A stretch of DNA of 40,654 nucleotides from IMCC26256 sp046081705 (GTDB taxonomy: Bacteria; Actinomycetota; Acidimicrobiia; IMCC26256): contig JBJTWK010000023.1 of the NCBI GenBank assembly GCA_046081705.1, forward strand, positions 1 to 40,654. Direction: 5' to 3'. The position numbers and the translations under genes are program-made. Positions 1 to 9,235 of this stretch are shown here, piece after piece (positions within the stretch are counted from its first letter, which is position 1; every line of letters starts with the position of its first letter). The notes below the pieces were generated by a model that had not been told where the DNA came from, did no database searches, and worked only from the letters and a program-made list of their open reading frames with translations.

Positions 1-112
1 CCGCCAACACCCGCGTGATCGCCGCCGTCAACGTCGTCTTCCCATGGTCGATGTGACCGATGGTCCCGATATTCAGGTGCGGCTTCGTCCGCTCGAACTT
101 CTCCTTGGCCAT
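1..112 (-). CDS. tuf: Elongation factor Tu, N-terminal 37 codons (cut by window edge)
   Basis: EF-Tu is the GTPase that delivers aminoacyl-tRNA to the ribosome. The reverse strand from the ATG at 112 encodes a typical EF-Tu start (MAKEKFERTKPHLNIGTIG) followed by the G1/P-loop GHIDHGKT and then TLTAAITRVLA before the window ends. Most EF-Tu proteins have GHVDHGKT, so the Ile is a mild variant. An AGGAG ribosome site lies about 10 bases upstream of the ATG. The gene follows tRNA-Met, tRNA-Thr and tRNA-Tyr on the same strand, an arrangement like the tRNA-tufB clusters of other bacteria. The rest of the gene lies outside the window, so integrity cannot be judged. Confidence 0.95.
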   Translation of the reverse strand, partial: MAKEKFERTKPHLNIGTIGHIDHGKTTLTAAITRVLA

Positions 113-135
113 GGCCAATCTCTCCTGGGTGCTGA

Positions 136-152
136 CGCGCCCTTCCGGCGCG
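136..152 (-). other. Small hairpin in the tuf leader
   Basis: A perfect 6-bp stem (CGCGCC/GGCGCG) with a 5-base loop lies 24 bases upstream of the tuf ATG, between tRNA-Met and tuf. It could be a processing signal, a weak attenuator or chance in GC-rich DNA. No U-tract follows. Confidence 0.3.
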
Positions 153-221
153 GGTATGGATGGTGCCTGTTCGGTGGTGCGCGGACCACGTTCCGACCGG
201 GGCCGGAGCGGGGGGTCCGAG

Positions 222-295
222 TAGCGGAGGCGGGAGTCGAACCCGCGACACCACGATTATGAGCCGTGTGCTCTAACCAACTGAGCTACTCCGCC
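222..295 (-). tRNA. tRNA-Met (CAT), probably elongator
   Basis: The 74-base reverse strand folds into a full cloverleaf: acceptor GGCGGAG/CTCCGCT with a G1-U72 wobble, D-stem GCTC/GAGC, anticodon stem CACGG/TCGTG around loop CTCATAA, variable loop GTGTC, and T-arm GCGGG-TTCGACT-CCCGC. The anticodon is CAT. Initiator tRNA hallmarks (unpaired position 1-72 and three G-C pairs in the anticodon stem) are absent, so an elongator Met tRNA is favoured. A lysidine-modified tRNA-Ile(CAT) cannot be fully excluded. CCA is not encoded. Confidence 0.93.
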
Positions 296-358
296 GTATG
301 TGACGAGCGGTCCGGCCGATCGGCTCCCGCCGGCGCCCTCTCGCATCCGCTCGTGCGG

Positions 359-430
359 AGCCCTCGGTGGGGATTGAACCCACGACCCCTTCCTTACCAT
401 GGAAGTGCTCTGCCACTGAGCTACAAGGGC
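359..430 (-). tRNA. tRNA-Thr (GGT)
   Basis: The 72-base reverse strand forms a cloverleaf with acceptor GCCCTTG/CGAGGGC, D-stem GCTC/GAGC, anticodon stem CTTCC/GGAAG around loop ATGGTAA (anticodon GGT), and T-arm GTGGG-TTCAATC-CCCAC. It reads ACC/ACT threonine codons. It lies 63 bases upstream of tRNA-Met and is probably cotranscribed with it and perhaps with tuf. Confidence 0.95.
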
Positions 431-440
431 AAGGGCGGAG

Positions 441-449
441 AGGATAGCA
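441..449 (-). promoter_or_regulatory. Candidate extended -10 for the tRNA-Thr/tRNA-Met(/tuf) transcript
   Basis: The reverse strand reads TGCTATCCT, an extended -10 element (TGn plus TATCCT), ending 11 bases before the 5' end of tRNA-Thr at 430. No good -35 hexamer is present, which is tolerable for an extended -10. The divergent GNAT gene starts 31 bases away at 480. Confidence 0.4.
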
Positions 450-479
450 AGGCCGCCCGCCTGGGCTACCGTCCGGGCC

Positions 480-977
480 GTGGGATGGCTGATCCGGAGC
501 GTGGAACCCGCCGACGCCGAAGCCATCCGGGCGATCTACAACCGTGAGGTGACCGGGTCGACCGTCACCTTCGACATGGTCGAGCGGACCCCCGACGAGC
601 AGGCGGCCTGGATCGCCGAGCACTCTGGTGGGCACCCGGCGGTGGTGGCCGTCGACGAGGACTCCGGGCAGGTCGTCGGCTTCGCGAGCCTCTCCCCCTA
701 CCGCCCCCGTGCCGCCTACTCCACCACGGTCGAGGACTCCGTGTACGTCCGGGACGACCAGCGGGGCAACGGGGTGGGCCGGGCCCTGCTCACCGAGATC
801 GTCCGACTCGCCGTCGCCCACGGCTACCACTCCGTGATCGGCCGGATCGTCGGCGACCACCGGGCGTCCATCGCCCTCCACGAGGCCTGCGGGTTCATCG
901 AGGTCGGGCGGGAGGTCGAGGTCGGGCGCAAGCACGGGCGCTGGCTCGACGTGGTCCTCATGCAGCGGATGCTCTGA
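480..977 (+). CDS. GNAT family N-acetyltransferase (phosphinothricin-acetyltransferase-like)
   Basis: A 165-residue single-domain GNAT enzyme starting with GTG. Such proteins transfer acetyl from acetyl-CoA to an amino group. Seen in the sequence: the N-terminal IRSVEPADAEAIRAIYN segment and ALHEACGFIEVG near the C-terminus, both typical of the Pat/Bar/MnaT subgroup, and the acetyl-CoA pyrophosphate loop QRGNGVGRALL at about residues 98-108. Pat-like proteins in genomes often act on methionine sulfone or sulfoximine, so a resistance role should not be assumed and the substrate is unknown. It stands alone on the plus strand between the tRNA genes, with a hairpin (1025-1056) behind it. Length (165 aa) is normal for the family. 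Confidence 0.88.
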   Translation: MGWLIRSVEPADAEAIRAIYNREVTGSTVTFDMVERTPDEQAAWIAEHSGGHPAVVAVDEDSGQVVGFASLSPYRPRAAYSTTVEDSVYVRDDQRGNGVGRALLTEIVRLAVAHGYHSVIGRIVGDHRASIALHEACGFIEVGREVEVGRKHGRWLDVVLMQRML

Positions 978-1024
978 GGGCCACTGCGGCCCGGGCGCGG
1001 CCGGTACGAGCCCCCGGACGCGGC

Positions 1025-1056
1025 GACGCCGCCGCACCCGGGGGCGCAGCGGCGTC
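1025..1056. terminator. Hairpin between convergent GNAT gene and tRNA-Tyr
   Basis: A perfect 8-bp inverted repeat (GACGCCGC at 1025-1032 and GCGGCGTC at 1049-1056) with a 16-base loop lies in the 87-base gap between the GNAT stop and the 3' end of the oppositely oriented tRNA-Tyr. No T-run is present on either side, so an actinobacterial-type U-less or Rho-assisted bidirectional terminator is the likely role. Confidence 0.5.
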
Positions 1057-1064
1057 GGTTCGAG

Positions 1065-1145
1065 TGGGCCCGGGAGGATTCGAACCTCCGTAGCTTTCGC
1101 AACTGGTTTACAGCCAGTCCCCTTTGTCCACTCGGGTACGGACCC
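1065..1145 (-). tRNA. tRNA-Tyr (GTA)
   Basis: An 81-base reverse-strand cloverleaf with a long variable arm, as expected for bacterial class II tRNA-Tyr: acceptor GGGTCCG/CGGGCCC, anticodon stem ACTGG/CCAGT around loop CTGTAAA (anticodon GTA), extra arm TGCGAAAGCTAC, and T-arm GGAGG-TTCGAAT-CCTCC. It is the first of the tRNAs upstream of tuf on this strand, separated from tRNA-Thr by the opposing GNAT gene. Confidence 0.95.
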
Positions 1146-1156
1146 AGCGGGGGCCT

Positions 1157-1187
1157 ACAGTAACCGACCGTCCGGGACCGCTTCCAA
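1157..1187 (-). promoter_or_regulatory. Candidate promoter of tRNA-Tyr
   Basis: Reverse strand: -35 TTGGAA (1182-1187), a 19-base spacer, -10 TACTGT (1157-1162). Transcription would start about 5 bases before the tRNA-Tyr 5' end at 1145. The spacer is slightly long. The element lies just upstream of the divergent yajQ start at 1197. Confidence 0.4.
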
Positions 1188-1196
1188 GGGGGATCC

Positions 1197-1685
1197 ATGC
1201 CCAGTTTCGACGTCGTCTCAGAGATCGACATGCAGGAGATGCGCAACGCGGTCGACCAGGCGTCGCGCGAGATCGCCAACCGGTTCGACTTCAAGGGCAC
1301 CGACTCGACCATCGAGCTCACCGACAAGACCATCGTGCTCAACACCGAGTCCGAGCAGCGGCTCCAGGCCCTCACCCAGGTCCTCGAGGAGAAGCTGGTG
1401 AAGCGCAAGGTGTCCCTCAAGACGCTCGACTACGGCAAGGTCGAGGAGGCCACGAAGGGTCGGGCCCGCCAGACGATCACCCTCGTGATGGGCATCAGCG
1501 ACACGAAGGCCAAGGAGATCGGGAAGTTCATCAAGGACCTCCCGCTCAAGGGGATCCAGCACCAGATCCAGGGCGACCAGCTCCGGGTGAACGGCAAGAA
1601 GCGCGACGACCTCCAGGACGTCATCGCTGCGCTGCGGGAGGCCGACTTCGGCGTCCCGCTGCAGTTCACGAACTTCCGGGACTGA
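1197..1685 (+). CDS. yajQ: YajQ family cyclic-di-GMP-binding/nucleotide-binding protein
   Basis: A 162-residue protein of the YajQ (DUF520/UPF0234) family, two RRM-like ferredoxin folds that bind nucleotides. A Xanthomonas homologue binds cyclic di-GMP, while the role in actinobacteria is unsettled. Seen: N-terminal MPSFDVVSEIDMQEMRNAVD, the family block RFDFKGT, the central LVKRKVSLKTLDYG, and the C-terminal KKRDDLQDVIAALR...PLQFTNFRD that closes nearly all members. Length is standard. The ATG is preceded by a G-rich ribosome site (GGGGGA, 3 bases away, rather close). The stop codon directly abuts, without a spare base, the stop codon of the opposing membrane protein gene. Confidence 0.95.
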   Translation: MPSFDVVSEIDMQEMRNAVDQASREIANRFDFKGTDSTIELTDKTIVLNTESEQRLQALTQVLEEKLVKRKVSLKTLDYGKVEEATKGRARQTITLVMGISDTKAKEIGKFIKDLPLKGIQHQIQGDQLRVNGKKRDDLQDVIAALREADFGVPLQFTNFRD

Positions 1686-4133
1686 TCACCCGGCCGGGAC
1701 GGCTCCGGCGATCCGACCCCGGGCCCGGTCGAGCGCGACGAACGCCAGGACCGCGATCCCGTACACGCCCAGCGCCCCGATCTGGACGGCGCGGAACCCG
1801 ACGGTCATCGCGAGGATCGTCGTGCCGACCGAGCCGATGACCGAGAAGAACCCGTTCACGGCCCAGCCCCACGCGACGTACTCGTCGGGGTGGTCGCCGA
1901 GTCCGGCGACCACCGTGAGGCCGAGCGGCATGAACATGCCGAGGCACACGCCGAGCGGCGCGAGCAGCGCGACCGTGACCGCGATGCGACCCCACAGCGG
2001 CCAGAGCAGCAGCGAGTCGGTGATCGGGTCGAGGGCGAGCAGGTAGAAGACGCCGAGCACCCCGAGCATCGCCCCACTGATCGCCACGGTGCGGCGCGGC
2101 CGGGCCGAGAAGCGCTTGCTCAGGAGCGCACCGAGCCCGGTGAACACGAGGATCGAGGCGAGCGTGACGGTGAGCGAGTAGGTCGGGTACCCGAGGAACC
2201 GCACGAGCCGCTGGATCATGGAGATCTCGTAGAGCATGAAGCCGAGCCCGAGGGACGCGAAGTAGAGCGCCGAACGCCCCTTGGCCGGGAGGACCCGCCA
2301 CTCCTTGCGCACGAAGATGAACGGCGCGAGGAGGAAGAGGGCGGCGTACCCGATCGCCACGAGGAGCAGGAGGAGCAGGACCCGCTCCCCGACCACGTCC
2401 TCGGGGTTGTCGGTCGAGAACGGCTCGTTGATGCGTGAGAGCACGTCACCGAACGAGGAGAAGTGCCAGAAGAAGGGCCGGTCGTCCCGGACGGGGAAGA
2501 TCTCCCGTGGGTACTCGGCCGCCACCGCGTCGGCGGCCGCCGCGTCCGGGGCGCCCGCGAGGCGTCCGACGATGCCCCCGTCGTCCGGAGTGCCGGGCGC
2601 GTACGCGATCTGGGACCGCGGGTAACCGTCCGGCTCGGCGTACGGCGGCGTCAACGGCACCGCCGCCGCGAACCGATCGATCTCGGCCTGCGTGAACGGG
2701 GTGCGCTTCACGACGATCGTGGACAGGTCGCCGGTGGCGTTCGTGATGAACGAGGACACCACGATGTGCTTCGAGGGATCCTCGACACCGAGCCGTTCGA
2801 GCGCGTCGCGAGCCGTCAGCACGTACCGTGCCGTCCGACTGGGCGCACGGCGGTAGTCGAGTTCACCGAACTGCACGACCATGAGGCCGTCGTCGGTGAG
2901 GTGCTCGAGCGACTCCTTGATCATCTCCGACGTGTAGAGGTACGACTCGGAGAGGACGAAGGCACCGGAGGACGCAGCGTTGCTCGCGGCGTAGGAGTCC
3001 GGGGCCACGTACCAGATGAGGCTGTAGTCGTCGTCACTGCGGAAGATGAAGGATCGACCGTCGTCCTGGTGGATGGTCACACCGGGCTGGTTCGGCAGAT
3101 CGCCGGAGAAGTCCTTGAGCGGACCCTCGAGGAACCCGACGGTGATCGGGTTGAGCTCGACCCCCTCGATGCGCGGCGACTTGAAGCGCAGGGCCGCCAC
3201 GATCTCGTTGCCGCCGGCGGAGCCGATGATGAGCGTGTGTGCGGGCGGCTTGCCGTGGATCGCGAACGGCAGGGCCCGCGGGTCCTGGTCGAACCGGGTC
3301 TCGGCGTCGGGGTCCCCCTTGTACTCGTGGATCCCCGACCCGAAGGTGCCGTCGTGGAGCAGCAGGTAGTCACCGAACACCTTCTGCGCATCGACCCGGA
3401 ACACCGGACCCCAGCCGCTGACCGCCCCCTCGACCGGCTGGTTCTTGCCCCCCTCGACCTGGATCTCCGGGAGCGCGACGACGTTGGTCACCGTGAGCAG
3501 CAGGATGGTGGCGAGCCCGCCGGCGACGACAGTCGGCACCCCGAACCGGGGTTGGGCGACCACCGCTGCGAGCGCGAGCACGACGGCGGCGAGCATCACG
3601 ACCTGCGGAGGCCCGAGCCACCAGATGAGCGGGATCGCCAGCGCGGCGCCGAGCGCGGCACCGATGAGGTCCGCGAAGTAGAAGCGGTTGACGCGGTCCT
3701 CGGCCCGACCGAGGAGCACCGCGATGATCACGCCGATCATGATGAAGGACACGAAGAGCGTGAACGAGATGGCCACGAGCGCGCCGAGGTTCGCGTACGA
3801 GTCGGCCTTGCCGTAGTCCCAGATCTTGATCGTGTTGATGGGGAACCACGCGACGATCAGTTCACCGATCGCGATGAAGGCCGCGCCGACGAGCGCGCAC
3901 ACGACGACGATCCGGTCGGTCGCGGCCTGACGGATGCGGGGCCAGACGACGACGAAGATGCCACCGGAACCGATCCCGAGCAGCGCGAGCCCGAGCACGA
4001 GGTACGTGTAGTAGTACCAGAGCTTGAACGACACGATGCGGGTGTACGCGACCTCGAGCAGCAGGCCGGCGAGGCAGACCAGGAAGATGGTGGCGACGTG
4101 CCGCGAACGCGCGGCGAGCGGGGAGTCGGTCAT
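1686..4133 (-). CDS. Polytopic membrane protein with spermidine-synthase-like domain
   Basis: An 815-residue three-part protein. Residues 1 to about 230 form a block of hydrophobic helices. About 260-530 is a soluble Rossmann domain resembling polyamine aminopropyltransferase, with a nucleotide-binding loop IIGSAGGNEIVAAL, an acidic strand end VELNP, an IHQDDGRSFIF block, and TDDGLMVVQFGE. From about 585 to the end is a second helical block. The fused arrangement is known from bacterial 'spermidine synthase-like' membrane proteins whose substrates are largely undefined. The catalytic Asp pattern of true spermidine synthases is not clearly complete, so polyamine synthesis is not assured. It lies 24 bases downstream of the HAD phosphatase gene and is probably cotranscribed with it and acs. 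The role is unknown. Confidence 0.8.
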   Translation of the reverse strand: MTDSPLAARSRHVATIFLVCLAGLLLEVAYTRIVSFKLWYYYTYLVLGLALLGIGSGGIFVVVWPRIRQAATDRIVVVCALVGAAFIAIGELIVAWFPINTIKIWDYGKADSYANLGALVAISFTLFVSFIMIGVIIAVLLGRAEDRVNRFYFADLIGAALGAALAIPLIWWLGPPQVVMLAAVVLALAAVVAQPRFGVPTVVAGGLATILLLTVTNVVALPEIQVEGGKNQPVEGAVSGWGPVFRVDAQKVFGDYLLLHDGTFGSGIHEYKGDPDAETRFDQDPRALPFAIHGKPPAHTLIIGSAGGNEIVAALRFKSPRIEGVELNPITVGFLEGPLKDFSGDLPNQPGVTIHQDDGRSFIFRSDDDYSLIWYVAPDSYAASNAASSGAFVLSESYLYTSEMIKESLEHLTDDGLMVVQFGELDYRRAPSRTARYVLTARDALERLGVEDPSKHIVVSSFITNATGDLSTIVVKRTPFTQAEIDRFAAAVPLTPPYAEPDGYPRSQIAYAPGTPDDGGIVGRLAGAPDAAAADAVAAEYPREIFPVRDDRPFFWHFSSFGDVLSRINEPFSTDNPEDVVGERVLLLLLLVAIGYAALFLLAPFIFVRKEWRVLPAKGRSALYFASLGLGFMLYEISMIQRLVRFLGYPTYSLTVTLASILVFTGLGALLSKRFSARPRRTVAISGAMLGVLGVFYLLALDPITDSLLLWPLWGRIAVTVALLAPLGVCLGMFMPLGLTVVAGLGDHPDEYVAWGWAVNGFFSVIGSVGTTILAMTVGFRAVQIGALGVYGIAVLAFVALDRARGRIAGAVPAG

Positions 4134-4157
4134 GGCGTGGCCAGGGTCCTTCGCAGG

Positions 4158-4654
4158 TCAGTCGTAGTAGCCGGAGTGGAAGTAGACGCAGGGCACGCCC
4201 TCGCGCCGCAGCATCTCGACGTTCCGACGGTCGTCCTCGATGCCGAGGCGGATGTCGAAGCCGAACGCGCGCAGGTCCCAGAGCGCCGACTGCTTGTAGT
4301 CGCGGCTGAGTTCGTAATCGCCCCACCCGCGGGTGATGAGCAGGTCCCAGCGGATGCCGTACCGGTGGAGCCATGCGATCGTGAGGTGCTGCACCCGCTG
4401 GGGCCGGGCGGTGAGCAGGATCACCCGCAGATCCGGATCGAGCAGGTCGAGGAAGACCTTGACCTCCTCGATGACCGGGTCGTCACCACACGCCTCGAAG
4501 AAGGCGTTCCAGTCGCGCCGCGGGGCCTCGAGGTAGTGCTGGCGACCCGCCGCGTCCGAGAGGACGCCGTCGATGTCCACGAGCACGGCCGCGCCGCCCG
4601 GGATCGCGTCGGTGCGCCACTGCCAGTTGTCCGGCTGGACCGGGAGGCGGGGGG

Positions 4655-4658
<4 letters not shown>
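4158..4658 (-). CDS. HAD-superfamily phosphatase, polynucleotide-kinase-3'-phosphatase-like
   Basis: A 166-residue HAD-fold protein. Motifs visible in order: motif I LVDIDGVLSD (nucleophile and acid/base Asp), motif II RVILLTARP, the motif III Lys within DYKQSALW, and motif IV GIEDDRRNVEML. The pattern resembles the phosphatase half of PNKP and phage-type end-healing enzymes and small stand-alone homologues, so a phosphomonoesterase acting on a nucleotide or polynucleotide is plausible, but the substrate is unknown. The ATG at 4658 overlaps the acs stop codon by the ATGA arrangement, which fixes the start and indicates translational coupling with acetyl-CoA synthetase. Confidence 0.8.
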
Positions 4659-6619
<1,961 letters not shown>

Positions 6620-6670
6620 GTGCACCCTCCCGATGGTCCGCGCGCCCGAGGCGGGGAGCGCCCGTCGAGG

Positions 6671-7765
6671 CTAGCCGTCGCCCCCGGGACCCCGTCGGCG
6701 CGCCTCGATGACGACGAACCCGCCGAGACCGGACGGATCCGTGAGGGTCGCCGCCTCCACGGCCCGGCTCCGCCCGGCGATGGCGGCGAGGTCGCCGCGG
6801 GCGGCGCCGGCCGCCCAGATGCGCCTCCCCTCCTCGACGAGTGCCGAGATCCCGAGCCCCGCGGCCCAGTCGGCCTGGGTCGTCTCCCCCACGACCTCGA
6901 GACCCGCCGCCGCGAGCGCCGCCCGCACCGGTTCGAGCGGCACGTCGGTCGTGATGTCCCGAGCCCCCGGCGCCGCGTACGGGTCGTCCCCCCGCCGGTG
7001 CCCCGCGTAGGTGCGCAGCCAGCCCCCGCGCTCGACGAGGGTCCGGGCCGGGGCCGCGTAGTCGATGAGGAGGAGCGCGCCGTCCGCGATGAGGCCCGCC
7101 GCCCGCCCGATCCAGTCGACCGCGGCCCGCACGATCGGGACGCGGGCACCGTCCGGGACCGAGTCCACCGACGGGACCAGGTCGAGGTCCGCGGCGGCGA
7201 GCGGGCCGTGGACCTCCACGAACCGGTCACCCTCGCGACCCACGAGCACCGCCGTCCACCGTCCGCCGCGCGCCTCGGCGATCCCGAACGGGAGGTTGTC
7301 GAGGAGTTCGTTCGCCAGCACCATCCCGGTGCAGGGCTCCGCCGGGAGATCCTCGAGCGAGCGCACGGGCGATCCCGCCGGGAGCCGCTCGCGCTGGGCG
7401 GCGCGGGCCGCCGGGGACCGTTCGACGAGCACGAGATCGAGCGCACCGATGCAGGCCGGCTCGGCCCGCAGCACCTCGCGGGCCAGACGTCCGTCCCCCG
7501 CCCCCGCCTCGACCACCGTGAACGGTTCGGGTCGGCCGAGCCGGACCCACTCCCGATCGAGCGCTCGGGCCACGAGCACCCCGAAGAGCGAACCGGTCTC
7601 CGGACTCGTCAGGAAGTCCCCCCGACCGGCCGGGCCTCGACCACGTGTGAAGAAGCCGTCGGTCGGGTCGTAGAGCGCCGCCTCCATCCAGAGCGGGAAC
7701 GGGATGGGGCCGTCGCGCTCGATGCGCGCGGCGAGCCGCTCGACGAGCGGCGTCGTGTCGCTCAG
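6671..7765 (-). CDS. SAM-dependent methyltransferase of the MidA/NDUFAF7 family (COG1565), putative complex I assembly factor
   Basis: About 364 residues. Family signatures: GPIPFPLWMEAALYDP (19-34), GDFLTSPETGSLFG (49-62), SAM loop VEAGAGDGRLA (85-95), and ANELLDNLPF in the middle. Mitochondrial NDUFAF7 symmetrically dimethylates one Arg of the NuoD homologue NDUFS2 and is needed for complex I assembly. This copy directly follows nuoN of cluster II, whose NuoD has that Arg (see the nuoD at 15200-16387). Start: no ATG, GTG or TTG lies between the conserved N-terminal block and the next upstream stop region. The best candidate is a CTG at 7765 whose last two bases share the nuoN TGA (CTGA), implying coupling. 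An alternative internal ATG would delete the conserved GPI block. Family assignment is firm, target is inferred. Confidence 0.88.
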   Translation of the reverse strand: MSDTTPLVERLAARIERDGPIPFPLWMEAALYDPTDGFFTRGRGPAGRGDFLTSPETGSLFGVLVARALDREWVRLGRPEPFTVVEAGAGDGRLAREVLRAEPACIGALDLVLVERSPAARAAQRERLPAGSPVRSLEDLPAEPCTGMVLANELLDNLPFGIAEARGGRWTAVLVGREGDRFVEVHGPLAAADLDLVPSVDSVPDGARVPIVRAAVDWIGRAAGLIADGALLLIDYAAPARTLVERGGWLRTYAGHRRGDDPYAAPGARDITTDVPLEPVRAALAAAGLEVVGETTQADWAAGLGISALVEEGRRIWAAGAARGDLAAIAGRSRAVEAATLTDPSGLGGFVVIEARRRGPGGDG

Positions 7766-9231
7766 AGCGTCGACCCCGCGAGCTCGCCGATACGGGCGAA
7801 GAGCTGTGGGTACACGCCGATGACGAGCACGACCGCACCGGTGATCGCGATCGACGCGTTGAGCGCGAACGGTGAACGCAGGGTCTTGGACTCGACCTCG
7901 GCCGGTACGTCCCGGAACCAGATCGTGCGCGCCACCCCGGCGTAGTAGAAGAACGCGACCACCGAGTTCAGTGCGGCGATGACACCGAGGACGATCGCGG
8001 CCGGCGTGCCTGCGTCGAGGACGGCCCGGAACATCACGAACTTCGCGAACCAGCCGGCGAGCGGCGGGATTCCGGCCAGCGAGAACAGGAACGCCGAGGT
8101 CATGACCGCGAGGATCGGCGAGTACTTGAACATGCCCCCGAACGAGGCGATCTCGGCGGAGCGGGTGCGGCGCATCGCGGCGATCACGCACGCGAACACA
8201 CCGAGGTTCATCGCGCCGTAGATGAGGATGTAGACGACCACCGCCTCGAACGAGGCCTGCTGGGCGCCGCCCGAGTTCGCCACCGCGAACGGCACGAGCA
8301 TGAACCCGCCCTGGGCGACCGAGGAGTAGGCGAGCATCCGGATCACGTTCGTCTGGCGCAGCGCGACCAGGTTGCCGAGCGTCATCGACAGCGCCGCCAG
8401 CACCCAGAGCACCGGTTGCCACGAGGTCTGGCTCGGGAAGAAGCCGAAGTAGACGACGTTGAGGAGGGCGACGAACCCGCCGGCCTTCGAGGCGACCGAG
8501 AGGAACGCGGTGACGGGCGTCGGGGCGCCCTCGTAGGTGTCCGGGGCCCAGAAGTGGAACGGCACCGCGCTCACCTTGAAGGCGAAGCCGACGAGGGTGA
8601 GGAAGATACCGATGGAGAAGAGGGCCGGAACACCAGCCGAACCCGCGTACTCGGCGATCTGATCGAGCGCGGTCGAGCCGGCGAGCCCGTAGACGAGCGA
8701 CATGCCGTAGAGCATCACGGCCGACGAGAGGACGCCGATGATGAAGTACTTCACCGCGGCCTCGTTGCTGCGCGAGTCGTGCTTGCGCCACCCGGCGAGG
8801 ACGAAGGTCGGGATCGAGATGGTCTCGAGGGCCACGAAGATCGTGATGAGGTCCCGCGCCCCGGCCATGAGCATCATGCCGAGGGTCGAGGTGAGGATGA
8901 GCACGTAGTACTCGCCCTGGTAGTAGTCGCCCTCACCGATGTGGTCCACCGAGATGAGCATCGTGATGTAGGCGACGATGAGGAAGAACGCCTGCATCGC
9001 GAGGGTGTAGTTGTCGACGACGTAGGTGCCCCCGAACAGGGAGCGCACGCCGCCGGCCCGGGCCAGGGTGAGGACCGGCACGATCGCAACGAGGGTGCCG
9101 AAGGACGCGAGCTGGTACGTCTTGAAGCGCTCGCGGTACTCGAAGAAGAAGTCCGCGATGAGCACGACGACGATGGTCGCCGTGACGGCGATGGCCGGGG
9201 CCAGCGCGTGGACGTCCCACTGCACCTTCAC
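7762..9231 (-). CDS. nuoN: NADH-quinone oxidoreductase-type subunit N (cluster II)
   Basis: A 489-residue antiporter-like membrane subunit of the proton-pumping arm, with about 14 hydrophobic segments. Seen: LETISIPTFVLAGWRK near residue 140, the lysine-bearing EAAVKYFIIG helix, the signature FHFWAPDTYEGAPTPVTAFL, VIRMLAYSSVAQGGF, and SLAGIPPLAGWFAKF towards the C-terminus. The GTG start follows the nuoM stop by 4 bases. It is the last structural gene of the 11-gene set, and its TGA is overlapped by the methyltransferase start. Closely similar in layout to the NuoN of cluster I (17969-19474) but clearly divergent in sequence, so the two are not a recent duplication. Confidence 0.96.
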   Translation of the reverse strand: MKVQWDVHALAPAIAVTATIVVVLIADFFFEYRERFKTYQLASFGTLVAIVPVLTLARAGGVRSLFGGTYVVDNYTLAMQAFFLIVAYITMLISVDHIGEGDYYQGEYYVLILTSTLGMMLMAGARDLITIFVALETISIPTFVLAGWRKHDSRSNEAAVKYFIIGVLSSAVMLYGMSLVYGLAGSTALDQIAEYAGSAGVPALFSIGIFLTLVGFAFKVSAVPFHFWAPDTYEGAPTPVTAFLSVASKAGGFVALLNVVYFGFFPSQTSWQPVLWVLAALSMTLGNLVALRQTNVIRMLAYSSVAQGGFMLVPFAVANSGGAQQASFEAVVVYILIYGAMNLGVFACVIAAMRRTRSAEIASFGGMFKYSPILAVMTSAFLFSLAGIPPLAGWFAKFVMFRAVLDAGTPAAIVLGVIAALNSVVAFFYYAGVARTIWFRDVPAEVESKTLRSPFALNASIAITGAVVLVIGVYPQLFARIGELAGSTL

Positions 9232-9235
9232 GCGA

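Noticed and set aside
222..295. Initiator tRNA-fMet
   Set aside because: Position 1-72 is paired (G-U) and the anticodon stem lacks the three consecutive G-C pairs of initiators.
480..977. Phosphinothricin (herbicide) resistance gene
   Set aside because: Pat-like GNAT proteins are widespread housekeeping enzymes, and no substrate-specific evidence is visible.
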